Origin: CAWDMN01 sp963803155
GTDB taxonomy: Bacteria > Acidobacteriota > Terriglobia > Versatilivoradales > Versatilivoraceae
Assembly (NCBI GenBank): GCA_963803155.1
Contig: CAWDMN010000049.1
Location: 91,496 to 155,495 of the forward strand
DNA length: 64,000 nucleotides
Direction: 5' to 3'
The notes below the pieces were generated by a model. The model was given only the letters and a program-made list of their open reading frames with translations, was not told where the DNA came from and made no database searches. Made by a program: the position numbers and the translations under genes. Shown one piece after another: positions 17,447-26,169 of the stretch. How positions within the stretch are numbered: the first letter of the stretch is position 1; every line of letters starts with the position of its first letter.

Positions 17447-18370
17447 TCATTCGAGGGTGATCAAGACCAGCTCGGGTCGGCAAAAAAGACGGACATCCAA
17501 CAGGACCGTCCCAAGGCCACGCGAAACGTACATTCGGGTCCTCTCTTTTTCAAACCACCCTTCGGTGAAACCGTCCACTCCTTTGGGAAACCATAGCCCA
17601 CCCACGAAGGGGAGGCGGATTTGTCCGCCATGGCTGTGTCCCGCCAGAATCAAATCGCAACGCCCGGCTGCCTGTCGAAAATAACCGGGAGAATGCATAA
17701 GGACAAGAGTGGCGGCCTGCTTGGGCACAAAGGCCAGGGCGGCATCCAGATTGGGAAAACCAGAGGCGGCATCATCCAATCCGACCACACAGAGATTGGG
17801 ACGTATGAACTGGCTGCTATTGATCAGATAATGGATGTTCAGAGAATTGTAAAAGGCCGATTCGTTGTCGAGTCTTCGTCTGTTTTCAAAATTCCCCGGG
17901 ACTGCCCATACTCCGGAGGGAGCGTGCAGCCTGGAAAGGAAAGGCCGGCATAATTCATAAGTCCCGGATTGAGCCAGGGTGTCCCCCGTGATGGCAATCA
18001 GGTCTGGCTTCTCTTCCTCCAGGCGATTTAAAACCTCTTGCTCACGGCTACCCAACCCATACGTATGGAGATCCGTCAGGTGGGCAATTTTTAAGGGGGG
18101 ATAGATTCCCATCTGGAGATGGAAGCGGCTAATTTGGATCCAGTAGGGCTCCGCCCAAAATCCATAGAGGGCAACGATCATGAAAAACCCCGCCAGAAGA
18201 TAAACCCAAAGGCCTTTCAGAGAGGTTTTGGCGGCTGGATTTCGCCAGGGCCGCCACTTGGTCCGGAGAAATCGAATAGGCCCCCCATTTCGTTGGAGAT
18301 GAAAAACCGGATTGGCTGTTTCACTCTTGTAGTTGGTGCGAGGGGATATTTTTCTAAAATTGGGAAACAT
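17447..18370 (-). CDS. membrane-anchored metallophosphoesterase
   Basis: A 307-residue calcineurin-like phosphoesterase, similar in layout to YkuE/YaeI (UDP-2,3-diacylglucosamine-type or related) phosphatases. A basic N-terminal tail leads to one membrane span at about 55-75 (LWVYLLAGFFMIVALYGFW). The catalytic motifs follow in order: AHLTDLH, AITGDT, VPGNFEN, LMHSPGYF and GHSHGGQIRLP. The usual GNHD/E is GNFE here, so the invariant His of this motif is replaced by Phe, which may lower or change activity. C-terminal block FTEGWF..ERTRMYVSRGLG is typical. Substrate unknown. Confidence 0.88.
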   Translation of the reverse strand: MFPNFRKISPRTNYKSETANPVFHLQRNGGPIRFLRTKWRPWRNPAAKTSLKGLWVYLLAGFFMIVALYGFWAEPYWIQISRFHLQMGIYPPLKIAHLTDLHTYGLGSREQEVLNRLEEEKPDLIAITGDTLAQSGTYELCRPFLSRLHAPSGVWAVPGNFENRRRLDNESAFYNSLNIHYLINSSQFIRPNLCVVGLDDAASGFPNLDAALAFVPKQAATLVLMHSPGYFRQAAGRCDLILAGHSHGGQIRLPFVGGLWFPKGVDGFTEGWFEKERTRMYVSRGLGTVLLDVRLFCRPELVLITLE

Positions 18371-18722
18371 GATCGTTCCGCACAGTCCGTGCGCCGAGGC
18401 CGCAAGAATGGTCGATTATGAGCCGTGATCCGCTTCTTCAAAACAGTGATGTCCGAGATGACGTGCTGTTGGGATTCCCGAACCAGTTCACAGATCATCA
18501 ATGATTCGGAAGATGTCTGTCAATAGGAAACACGGCTGAAGTCTTCCAAACCCGAATTGGGGGATGGTTGAGTCGTGGTAGTTGGTTCAGCCAAGCTCGA
18601 TTTATGCCGAAGTTCATAAACAGGTCAATAAGGTAATTGGTTGGTAATTCGAGTGAATGCATATCTACGTGGTGGTCTTATTTTGCTTCGTGGTTAAATT
18701 GGCCAGGTTCTGGTTTGACCAT

Positions 18723-18787
18723 GTGGCCAAGTTCTACGCCTCGTAAAATTCACTCAGCGTGGCTACCATATGGAGGCATGCTGAGTG
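18723..18787. repeat. GTGGCCA repeat, copy 1
   Basis: Contains GTGGCCAAGTTCTACGCC, TCGTAAAAT and TCAGCGTGGC. The same order recurs at 34714-34775. Lies in the 460-bp gene-free gap (18371-18833) between the metallophosphoesterase and YjbQ genes. Confidence 0.6.
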
Positions 18788-18833
18788 GCAACATTAGATG
18801 AACACATTCCATCTCGTCGAGAAAGAGGATTCC

Positions 18834-19253
18834 ATGAAGAGCTTTCGCAAAGAGCTTTGGTTTGAAATTCAGGGACGCCGGGGGTTTGTAAACATTACGC
18901 CAAAAGTGGAAGTTTGTCTTGAGGAAAGTGGTATTCGGGAAGGATTGGCGCTGGTGAACGCCATGCACATCACGGCATCGGTTTTCATCAACGATGACGA
19001 ATCCGGTTTGCACCACGACTATGAAAAATGGCTGGAAAAGTTGGCCCCACATGAGCCGGTGAGTCAGTATCGACACAACAACACCGGAGAAGATAATGCC
19101 GACGCTCATATGAAGCGGCAAATCATGGGCCGGGAAGTAGTGGTTGCCGTGACCAACGGCAGGCTGGACTTTGGCCCCTGGGAACAGATATTCTACGGAG
19201 AGTTCGATGGCAATCGAAGGAAGCGTGTCCTCGTTAAAATAATTGGTGAATAA
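18834..19253 (+). CDS. YjbQ/UPF0047 family protein
   Basis: A 139-residue protein of the YjbQ family, sometimes annotated as a secondary thiamine-phosphate synthase. Family motifs are complete: GFVNITPKVEVCL, the HITASVFIND block, the QYRHNNTGEDNADAHMK block and the C-terminal GPWEQIFYGEFDG. The ATG at 18834 with AGAGG upstream gives the usual family length; an upstream ATG at 18798 would add 12 residues. The protein forms trimers in known structures. Its physiological reaction here is uncertain and no thiamine genes are nearby. Confidence 0.9.
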   Translation: MKSFRKELWFEIQGRRGFVNITPKVEVCLEESGIREGLALVNAMHITASVFINDDESGLHHDYEKWLEKLAPHEPVSQYRHNNTGEDNADAHMKRQIMGREVVVAVTNGRLDFGPWEQIFYGEFDGNRRKRVLVKIIGE

Positions 19254-19364
19254 GCTACGTTCTGGATGGGCGCTAGAGTTCAAGGCCCGCCGGATTTTTC
19301 GGCGTTTGGCTGGAGTGGCTGCTGTTTTCTTTGAGGAAACACATTTACAAAAGGAGTTGTGTCC

Positions 19365-20624
19365 ATGGTTCGTTTGCGACGTTGGATTTATGTCCTTGGC
19401 TTACTCGGACTGGCATATTTTTCCCTCTTGCTTGCCGCCCAAGCTCAGCAGATTTTCCAGGAACAGCGGGTTTCTCCAAAGGACTTTGCCATTATGTCCT
19501 GGGGGGAGACGCCGGCCGACCCCCAACAGCTGCAGTGGATGAAGGACGCTGGGATCAACATTGCCGGATTCGCCGCAGTCAAAGACCTTCCGGCTTTCGA
19601 AAAAGCAGGGCTGCAAGTGTTTGTGAGCGATCCCCGTGTGAATGGATACGATTTTGAAAAGCCTCTAGTGGAAGCTGATGTCCGCGGAAATCTCGAATCG
19701 TTGATTCGTGAAGTGGGCAAAAGTCCGGCGGTAATAGGTTTCATGTTGAAGGATGAGCCGCATGCGCGGGCGTTTCCCAGCCTGGCCCTGGTGGCAAGAC
19801 TGTTGCGGGAATTGATGCCCGAGAAGTATCCTTATGTGAATCTTTTTCCCGTCCGTGTTTCGCCGGAACGCATGGGCGTGGCGACTTATGAGGAGTACGT
19901 CCGGCTGTTGGTGGAAAAGATCAACCAGCCTTTCCTCAGCTATGATAATTACTCCCTGGTGGGCGGAGAAATGCTCGATTATTTTTATACCAATTTGGAG
20001 GTAGTCCGCCGATTGTCGGTCGAGACCGGCGTTCCACTTTGGAATTGTGTTTTGTCAAATGCCCATTTCAATTACATGGAAAACAGCGACGCCACTTATA
20101 ATCTGCAGGCTTATGCCACGATGGCCCACGGCGGACGAGGGATTCAGTACTTCAGTTATTTTACCTGGTCCGACGGAAATTATCGTTTGGGCCCGATCGA
20201 TCAATTTGGCAACAAAACCCCATCGTGGGACATGATGCGCCGAGTGAACAACCAGGTTCATGCGCTGGCCCCCGTGCTGAAAAGGCTCAAGAGCACCGGG
20301 GTTTATCACTACCCCGACGCGCCCGCGGAATGCCGCCCATTGCGGGAAAGCAAATTGCTGGCATCCGTGGAAATAACTCAACGCTATGTCATTCCTCCGG
20401 TTCAGGGGAGGTTCCTCATCGGGGAATTTACTGACGAACAGGGGAGGCCGTACCTGATGCTCGTCAACAAGGACTTGCACAATTCATTCCAATACAAGCT
20501 GAATTTCAAAAATCCGGGAACTAAACTCATTCATATCTCGCAGTACTCCGGCCGGGAAGAACCCTTTGGGCGAGAGATGGATTGGGTGGCGCCCGGGGCG
20601 GGGCACCTGTTTCGAGTCGAATGA
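19365..20624 (+). CDS. secreted glycoside-hydrolase-like TIM-barrel protein
   Basis: A 419-residue exported protein. The ATG at 19365 follows AAGGAG; an in-frame GTG lies two codons earlier. The signal peptide runs to about residue 30 (LLAAQAQQ). The mature protein looks like a beta/alpha-barrel glycosidase: WMKDAGINIAGFAAV, VIGFMLKDEPHARAF with a candidate acidic catalytic pair, FLSYDNYSL, and GGRGIQYFSYFTWSDGNYRL late in the barrel, then a C-terminal beta-sandwich-like region. I cannot name the GH family; GH42- or GH5-like folds are possible. It fits the polysaccharide-degrading theme of the window. Confidence 0.72.
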   Translation: MVRLRRWIYVLGLLGLAYFSLLLAAQAQQIFQEQRVSPKDFAIMSWGETPADPQQLQWMKDAGINIAGFAAVKDLPAFEKAGLQVFVSDPRVNGYDFEKPLVEADVRGNLESLIREVGKSPAVIGFMLKDEPHARAFPSLALVARLLRELMPEKYPYVNLFPVRVSPERMGVATYEEYVRLLVEKINQPFLSYDNYSLVGGEMLDYFYTNLEVVRRLSVETGVPLWNCVLSNAHFNYMENSDATYNLQAYATMAHGGRGIQYFSYFTWSDGNYRLGPIDQFGNKTPSWDMMRRVNNQVHALAPVLKRLKSTGVYHYPDAPAECRPLRESKLLASVEITQRYVIPPVQGRFLIGEFTDEQGRPYLMLVNKDLHNSFQYKLNFKNPGTKLIHISQYSGREEPFGREMDWVAPGAGHLFRVE

Positions 20625-20709
20625 GGGCACAGCCGGCGGACGCTATTGAGCCCATTCTTGAGCAGTCTATTTATTTTGTTCCATAAAATTCCGTCAGGAG
20701 CTGAAAGCC

Positions 20710-21672
20710 GTGGATCCTTTGAGACACTCTATCGTAGATGTCATTGGCCGGACCCCGATGGTGGAACTCCATCGCGTGGTGAACGATTTGAAATTAGAGG
20801 GACGGCTTTTCGCTAAACTCGATTATCTGAATCCTGGCTTCAGCAAAAAAGATCGGATTGCGCTGCAAATGATCCGCGATGCCAAGGCGGACGGGACATT
20901 GCGCCCCGGACAGACCGTAGTCGAACTGACGAGTGGAAACACCGGAACCGGGCTGGCTATCGTCTGCCGGGCCATGGGCCATCCCTTCGTGGCAGTGATG
21001 TCAAAAGGAAATACGCGGGAACGGGCGAGGATGATGGGGGCTTTGGGAGCTGAAGTGGTTTTAGTGGATCAGGCTCCAGGGTCTCCGCTGCATCAGGTCT
21101 CGGGTGACGATTTAGCCTTGGTTGAACAGAAAGCTCAGGACCTGGTACGCGAGCGGGCCGCCTTCCGCGCCCATCAGTTTGAATTGCCGGGAAATGTGCG
21201 GGCACATGAAATGCAGACGGGGCCGGAAATCTGGGAACAAACCGAAGGGGCCGTGGAAGTTTTCCTCGATTTTGCTGGGACTGGAGGGACTTTTACGGGC
21301 GTGGCCAGAGCCTTGAAACAGAGAAGACCAGAGGTGCGGGCATATTTCGTGGAACCTTCGGGAGCAGCCGTGCTGGCGGGACTTCCCTTGACGGACCCGA
21401 GCCACAAAATTCAGGGTGGCGGATACAGTCTGCAAAATCTCCCTTTGTTGGACCGTTCCCTGGTGACGGGATTTCTCCAGGTGACCGATGCAGAGGCCGT
21501 GGAGGGCGCCCGGATGCTGGCCGAAAAAGAGGGGATCTTTGGCGGGTTTTCCTCCGGCGCTCACCTTTCCGCGGCCATCCAATTGTTGAGGGGCCCCGAA
21601 AAGGGCGCCGCTATTGTGTTTTTGATTTGCGATAGCGGGTTGAAGTACCTGAGCACGGATCTCTACGATTGA
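20710..21672 (+). CDS. cysteine synthase family PLP enzyme
   Basis: A 320-residue fold-type II PLP enzyme of the cysteine synthase/cystathionine beta-synthase family. It starts at GTG with AGGAG upstream. Features: IGRTPMVELHRV, the PLP lysine in FSKKDRI (about Lys47), the substrate loop TSGNTGTGLA, the phosphate loop DFAGTGGTFTGVA, and the C-terminal SGAHLSAA then CDSGLKYLST. It probably makes L-cysteine from O-acetylserine or O-phosphoserine and sulfide. The motif SKKD instead of SVKD and the long insertion near 120-140 suggest a divergent member, so substrate preference is open. Confidence 0.85.
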   Translation: MDPLRHSIVDVIGRTPMVELHRVVNDLKLEGRLFAKLDYLNPGFSKKDRIALQMIRDAKADGTLRPGQTVVELTSGNTGTGLAIVCRAMGHPFVAVMSKGNTRERARMMGALGAEVVLVDQAPGSPLHQVSGDDLALVEQKAQDLVRERAAFRAHQFELPGNVRAHEMQTGPEIWEQTEGAVEVFLDFAGTGGTFTGVARALKQRRPEVRAYFVEPSGAAVLAGLPLTDPSHKIQGGGYSLQNLPLLDRSLVTGFLQVTDAEAVEGARMLAEKEGIFGGFSSGAHLSAAIQLLRGPEKGAAIVFLICDSGLKYLSTDLYD

Positions 21673-21830
21673 GGTTGGTCATTCAGGCCATGGCACAATT
21701 CAGGCCGGAGTGGCTTGTCCGTCAGCTGGCCGATGTGCCGATTTGCCCCTCCAGATATTGCATGAGCGGCGCTTTCGACGGTGATAGTGGTTACACCAGC
21801 ACTCTGCCGCGAAGAGGGTCTGCATTCGGC

Positions 21831-22484
21831 TCAGTCGTCTAGCTCCTTCCAAAAACCGCTTCGAAGGCGAAGCCGTTCTCCCTCCCAAACCAGGATGTTC
21901 TCCTCCTTGAGCTTCAAGAGCAGGCGGGAGAGTGTCTCCGGATTTGTGCCAATGGCTGCGGCCAGATTCTTCTTTGAGATCGTAATCAGGTATTGATAAT
22001 GGCGCCCGTATTGTTCCTCGAGAAAATTAAAAAAGCGGGTTTCCACGTCTGAGGCCGACAGATTCATGATTTGGCTTACCAGGTAGCGCTGTTTTCGCAT
22101 CAACATTCCGATGAAATCATTTCTGAAAGACTCATCCGCCAGCAGGCCGTGAAACTCCCTCCGCGGCAGTGAATAGACAAGGCTTTTTTCAACGGCAGCT
22201 GCGCTGACGGGAAAGGATTCCTTTTCAAAAAGAATGACTTCGGCAAAGAGTTCTCCCGGCCTGACCATTTTAATCGTGACTTCCCGTCCATCCGGCGTGG
22301 TCTTATAAAGCTGAATGTTTCCTTCAGCCAGAAGAAAGACCGCATCGCCCTTTTCCCCTTCGAGGAACAGCACCTCGCGTTTATTCAACCTGCGAGCGTG
22401 ACAGATCCGGCTGATGGCCTTCCTGCTTTCCGCCGAAACCTCTTTAAAGAATGTGGCAGTCTCTAAAAGTGCTTGAATTTCCAT
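21831..22484 (-). CDS. Crp/Fnr family transcriptional regulator
   Basis: A 217-residue regulator. An N-terminal cyclic-nucleotide-binding-like beta barrel spans about 10-120 (LFLEGEKGDAVFLLAEGNIQ, PGELFAEVILFE), a dimer helix follows, and a C-terminal helix-turn-helix reads ISKKNLAAAIGTNPETLSRL. The PETLSR recognition helix matches the E..SR pattern that reads TTGAT half-sites in FNR/DNR proteins. The N-terminal Cys cluster of oxygen-sensing FNR is absent, so it is closer to DNR/Crp-like sensors. A perfect FNR-type box lies 24 bp upstream of its start, suggesting self-regulation together with the divergent iron-sulfur gene. Confidence 0.92.
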   Translation of the reverse strand: MEIQALLETATFFKEVSAESRKAISRICHARRLNKREVLFLEGEKGDAVFLLAEGNIQLYKTTPDGREVTIKMVRPGELFAEVILFEKESFPVSAAAVEKSLVYSLPRREFHGLLADESFRNDFIGMLMRKQRYLVSQIMNLSASDVETRFFNFLEEQYGRHYQYLITISKKNLAAAIGTNPETLSRLLLKLKEENILVWEGERLRLRSGFWKELDD

Positions 22485-22507
22485 AAAAATAAAAAAAAAG
22501 CAATTTC

Positions 22508-22521
22508 TTGATCTGGATCAA
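22508..22521. promoter_or_regulatory. FNR/DNR-type operator in the divergent promoter
   Basis: TTGATCTGGATCAA is an exact match to the FNR consensus TTGAT-N4-ATCAA. It sits between the Crp/Fnr gene (start 22484, minus) and the iron-sulfur protein gene (start 22637, plus), in an AT-rich stretch. Confidence 0.85.
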
Positions 22522-22636
22522 GGTTTTTATATCACGAAAAAGTTAAACTCCAAATGTAGATTGAAGCCGAGGAGAGTCACAATCCGCGGAAGAAGAGATC
22601 GAGTTGCCGCGAGTGGCAGGAGGATGAAGGGATTCC

Positions 22637-23485
22637 ATGAAGCGAAAGATTATTTCCATAGATGAAAAAAAGTGCGATGGATGCGGCAACTGTATTCCGG
22701 GCTGTCCAGAAGGGGCCATTCAGATGATCGATGGCAAGGCGCGTCTCATCAGCGATCTGTTTTGTGATGGCTTGGGGGCCTGTTTGGGCGAATGTCCGGA
22801 AGGCGCCATCGCCATCGAAGAGCGGGAGGCTGAGCCCTATGACGAAAAGAAGGTAATGGCCAACATCGTCAAACAGGGGAAGAACGTGATGGCTGCGCAC
22901 TTGGCGCACCTGAAAGACCACAATGAACAAAAGTACCTGAAACTGGCTTTGGATTATCTAAAAGAAAATCAAATTGAAAATCCTCTGGAGGAGATAAAAG
23001 TCATGAATATGCATGCACACGGGGGAGGCTGTCCGGGATCCCGATCCATGGAATTTGCCGGCAATGGCCCGGCAACAGCCGGGGAATTGGAGGGGAATCG
23101 TCCATCGCAATTGACGCATTGGCCCATTCAACTGCATTTGATTTCTCCAACGGCGGCTCAGTACCAAGGCAAAGATGTTTTGCTTGCCGCAGACTGTGTC
23201 CCCTTTGCCATGGGTGATTTTCACAAGGACCACTTAAAAGGCAAGTCATTGGCCATTGCCTGTCCCAAATTGGATGAAGGGCAGGAAGTATATCTGGAAA
23301 AACTTACGGCCATGATTGATCAGGCCAAGATCAACACTTTGCAGGTCATGATCATGCAGGTTCCCTGCTGTGGCGGGCTTTTGCGTATGGCACAAGAGGC
23401 GGCTGCCCGGGCCAGCCGCAAGGTCCCGGTGAAATGCACGGTTGTGAGTTTGCAAGGGGACATTCTGCAGGAACAATGGGTTTGA
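22637..23485 (+). CDS. 4Fe-4S ferredoxin-domain protein
   Basis: A 282-residue cytoplasmic iron-sulfur protein. The N terminus has a full cluster motif (CDGCGNCIPGCPEG) and a second, variant one (CDGLGACLGECPEG). The C-terminal half has AIACPKLDEGQEVYLEKL and MIMQVPCCGGLL, with further conserved Cys. A His/Gly-rich linker (MNMHAHGGGCPGS) joins the halves. Proteins of this layout occur in anaerobes, often beside Crp/Fnr regulators and hybrid-cluster protein genes; no hcp gene is present here. The FNR-type box upstream predicts control by the divergent regulator. A redox or nitrosative-stress role is inferred from context. Confidence 0.85.
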   Translation: MKRKIISIDEKKCDGCGNCIPGCPEGAIQMIDGKARLISDLFCDGLGACLGECPEGAIAIEEREAEPYDEKKVMANIVKQGKNVMAAHLAHLKDHNEQKYLKLALDYLKENQIENPLEEIKVMNMHAHGGGCPGSRSMEFAGNGPATAGELEGNRPSQLTHWPIQLHLISPTAAQYQGKDVLLAADCVPFAMGDFHKDHLKGKSLAIACPKLDEGQEVYLEKLTAMIDQAKINTLQVMIMQVPCCGGLLRMAQEAAARASRKVPVKCTVVSLQGDILQEQWV

Positions 23486-23520
23486 CCCGCGCCCCATTTC
23501 TTTGCGCATAAAATTCATTG

Positions 23521-23612
23521 GGTGGGATGCGTCCGCAATGAAAAGCGCGACAATAGGATCTGCGCAAACGGATGTCAGATTGCCAGTGCTTGTCGAGCCA
23601 GCGCATCCCGCC
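23521..23612. repeat. palindrome-bounded repeat (GGTGGGATG family), copy 2
   Basis: Begins GGTGGGATGCGTC and ends GCATCCCGCC as an inverted match, about 90 bp long, like the element at 2367-2458. Lies directly downstream of the iron-sulfur gene in the 560-bp gap before the ParA-like gene. Confidence 0.55.
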
Positions 23613-23680
23613 AATCCGTTCCTCAATCAACCTCCACTTTGCACACCTTGCACGCGAATCTCGCCAAATCAAGGGAGCCG

Positions 23681-23820
23681 CACATGCCAACATGGCTGGC
23701 TCAACAAGAGGATGAAAACAAGGTGGGACGCGCGATCCTTCGCGCGTCGCTTGGCTAACCTCGCCTGCCGAGCCAGCGTGCACGGAGTGCCCGCTCCACC
23801 TTTGCCCAAATTTGATTTTC
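23681..23820 (+). repeat. CATGCCAGC/ACAACAAGA dispersed repeat, copy 1
   Basis: Matches 36113-36251 on the opposite strand over its full length (for example GGTGGGACGCGCGATCCTTC and GTGCCCGCTCCACCTTT). It shares its 5' block with 27431-27549 and 40284-40409. Has a central palindrome, GCGCGATCCTTCGCGCG. Confidence 0.8.
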
Positions 23821-24047
23821 TGAGGAGCAGTCAACAACCCCAATCATTCGCGCCGTGCCCTCATGATCCCATGCGATGAAGGGAATGTGGTCATTTCGCC
23901 GCCGATTATGATTGCACCTCACCTCTGATTGAATCCGATAGCCAAGCATACATTGATTCCCCTCGAATAGTTGCGGTATAAATGAACTGGTCCTATTTAG
24001 CGGGCAGTCCATTTCTTCGATTCTTATTCATGTCAGGGAGATCCTCC

Positions 24048-25079
24048 ATGATGGAAAAGCCGATTATTATCCCGGTTGCCGGAGGGAAGGGCGGTGTTGG
24101 CAAGACTTTTTTGACGGCCAATCTTGGCTTAGCCCTGGCGGCGATGGGGCATTCCGCCATCGTAGTCGATCTGGATTTGGGCAATTCCAACCTGCACTCT
24201 TTGCTGGGATTGCCCAACAAATTCCGCGGCATTGGCGATTTTTTGCGTGTAGGTGGCGGTGCATTGGAGGAATTTCTCGTCGAGACCTCACATGAAAACC
24301 TTCGTTTCTTATCGGGGGATGGCCGAATGCCTTTTATGGCCAACATTACTCATTCCCAAAAAATTCAGTTGATCCAAAAACTGCGACTCCTTCCCGCCGA
24401 ATATGTTCTGCTGGACCTTGGCGCTGGCTGTGCCTATCACACCCTCGATTTTTTCGCCATGGTGGAAAGAGGGCTGGTGGTCAGCACTCCGGAATATCCG
24501 GCTATCATGAGTGCGCTGGTTTTTTTGAAAAACCTCGTGCTGCGAGAAATTGAACGAGCCATGCCCAAAGATCCTGGGTTGACGGACCTACTCCAGGAAT
24601 TGTATGTGCAGCCAATCGATAGTCCCCAATTAACTGTCGATGCCTTTTATGGGCGAGTGAAAGAAACGAATACCGCGGCGGGAGAAAAAATCAGGGAGGC
24701 GGTCCAGCGGCGCCGCCCCCGGATGATTTTTAACATGGGCGACCACCCCGACGATTTGAAGTGGGCCCGCACCATGGAGAGAACGGTGGAACAGGTGCTC
24801 TCGATCGAATTGGATCATTTTGGCTTTGTCTATGCGGACCCCGGAGTAAGAATTTCCGTCCGGGAAGGAAAGGCCTTTCTCCCTTCCCAACCAGAGAATC
24901 GTGTTTCGCGCAGTATCCAACAGATCGCCAATCGGATCGTAAAGTTCTGGGATCAAGCCATATCGAATAGCGCGGAGTTGCTGATCAAACGGACTCGCGA
25001 GGAGTACGAGAAAAATCAGGCCGCCGCGGTTCCGCTGATCGAGAAAGATGCGGCCAAGTCCGCCGATCAAGCCGGCTGA
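24048..25079 (+). CDS. MinD/ParA-type P-loop ATPase
   Basis: A 343-residue ATPase of the SIMIBI MinD/ParA/FlhG class. The ATG at 24048 follows AGGGAG; a longer frame exists upstream. The deviant Walker A (GGKGGVGKT, residues 12-20) is followed by VVDLDLGNSNLHSLLG and the Walker B-like YVLLDLGAGCAYHTLDFFAM. The Asp expected in DxGAG-type sites is present. The C-terminal 100 residues are helical and charged, with no amphipathic MinD-like tail. No minCDE, flagellar or parB partner is adjacent, so cargo positioning or a regulatory role cannot be chosen. Confidence 0.88.
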   Translation: MMEKPIIIPVAGGKGGVGKTFLTANLGLALAAMGHSAIVVDLDLGNSNLHSLLGLPNKFRGIGDFLRVGGGALEEFLVETSHENLRFLSGDGRMPFMANITHSQKIQLIQKLRLLPAEYVLLDLGAGCAYHTLDFFAMVERGLVVSTPEYPAIMSALVFLKNLVLREIERAMPKDPGLTDLLQELYVQPIDSPQLTVDAFYGRVKETNTAAGEKIREAVQRRRPRMIFNMGDHPDDLKWARTMERTVEQVLSIELDHFGFVYADPGVRISVREGKAFLPSQPENRVSRSIQQIANRIVKFWDQAISNSAELLIKRTREEYEKNQAAAVPLIEKDAAKSADQAG

Positions 25080-25390
25080 GACTGGAGGCTGGTGAATCCA
25101 TTCCCCGCGACTTTTCGCGGCAGGCCGCTCTCCCCCGCCTACGGGATCGGCAGAGGGTTCCTCATCAAAAGTCTCAAGTGCAACGGAGGGGCGGGGTCCA
25201 ATTAAAAGTGAGAGGGTTTATCCAAATTCAGGATTTCCGCATGTCCTGTCGCCGTTGCTTATTGGGGAGTATCGGACGCGTCCGCGCTTTTGTTGGGAGC
25301 TACACGTCGCGCCTTGGGAAAGCGTTCGTGCCGCCGCACACCAAAGGGGTCCTCTCTCTTTTAAGCGCACCCACACATGGCAGGAGGAGC

Positions 25391-25419
25391 TTGACACCCC
25401 GCCGGACTCTTAATACGAT
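25391..25419 (+). promoter_or_regulatory. candidate sigma-70 promoter for the lipoprotein-dsbA-VKOR genes
   Basis: TTGACA at 25391-25396, 17-bp spacer, TACGAT at 25414-25419, about 85 bp upstream of the lipoprotein start. The rest of the 25080-25503 gap has no gene that I can support. Confidence 0.5.
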
Positions 25420-25503
25420 AGCTTTTCTTCCTTTCCGGGGCAGCATGGATGGTAGAAATTCCCTCTTCGCATAATGGCTGGATTTTGGCCGGGAGCCGGC
25501 TTC

Positions 25504-26088
25504 ATGAAGGCATGGCTAAAAATATTGTCGATTTTCGTTATACTGTTAATCTGTGGTAGTTGTGCCGGCAAAAAGATCCCCAGCGCTGGTTTGATCAGAC
25601 AACAGATTGAAGATTTGGGTTTGGGGACCATTGAAAAAGATCATCTGCGGATTCTGCAGGTTTCGATGGCCCAAAAAGATCAGGCCATTGTTGAAACTAA
25701 CCTTCAAGTGTCCTTGGAAGTTTTCCGGGAAAAAGGAAAAGAGTGGCAAATTAAATCCGTTCGATTGGGTGATCGGGATTGGGTGGATTTTGACCTCTTC
25801 ATGGAGGCTGTCAATAGCATCAGAACAAGACAGACCCAGGAAATGCTGGATAAATTGGCTAAGGCTATAACCCTTTACAAGGATAAAGCCAAGGGAACTC
25901 CTCCGGTTATTAATATTACAAAATTGACTGATGTACTGGTGCCTGAATTTTTGTCGGAGGTCATTCGTTTCGACAGTTGGAACCGGGAGATTCGGGTGGA
26001 ACCGCAAGCGGATGGTTCCCTGATTCTTCGCTCTTTGGGGGCCGATGGAATATCCAACACGGCGGATGATATAATCAAGCATTTTTGA
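25504..26088 (+). CDS. lipoprotein with pseudopilin-like C terminus
   Basis: A 194-residue predicted lipoprotein. From the ATG at 25504 the signal reads MKAWLKILSIFVILLICGSC, with the lipidated Cys at residue 20. No family was recognised for the first 100 residues. The last 50 (LRSLGADGISNTADDII at the end) resemble the calcium-loop end of type II secretion major pseudopilins, where a SxGxDG...DDI pattern is usual. No secretion genes are nearby. It lies 81 bp ahead of the dsbA-like gene in the same direction and may share its promoter. Confidence 0.72.
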   Translation: MKAWLKILSIFVILLICGSCAGKKIPSAGLIRQQIEDLGLGTIEKDHLRILQVSMAQKDQAIVETNLQVSLEVFREKGKEWQIKSVRLGDRDWVDFDLFMEAVNSIRTRQTQEMLDKLAKAITLYKDKAKGTPPVINITKLTDVLVPEFLSEVIRFDSWNREIRVEPQADGSLILRSLGADGISNTADDIIKHF

Positions 26089-26169
26089 TCGAAGCGGAAC
26101 ATCCTTCTGGGGTGACCTAATCATCAGATTTCTGGGATAAGAAAATCAATTGCGGAGCCTGCAGAGGCC

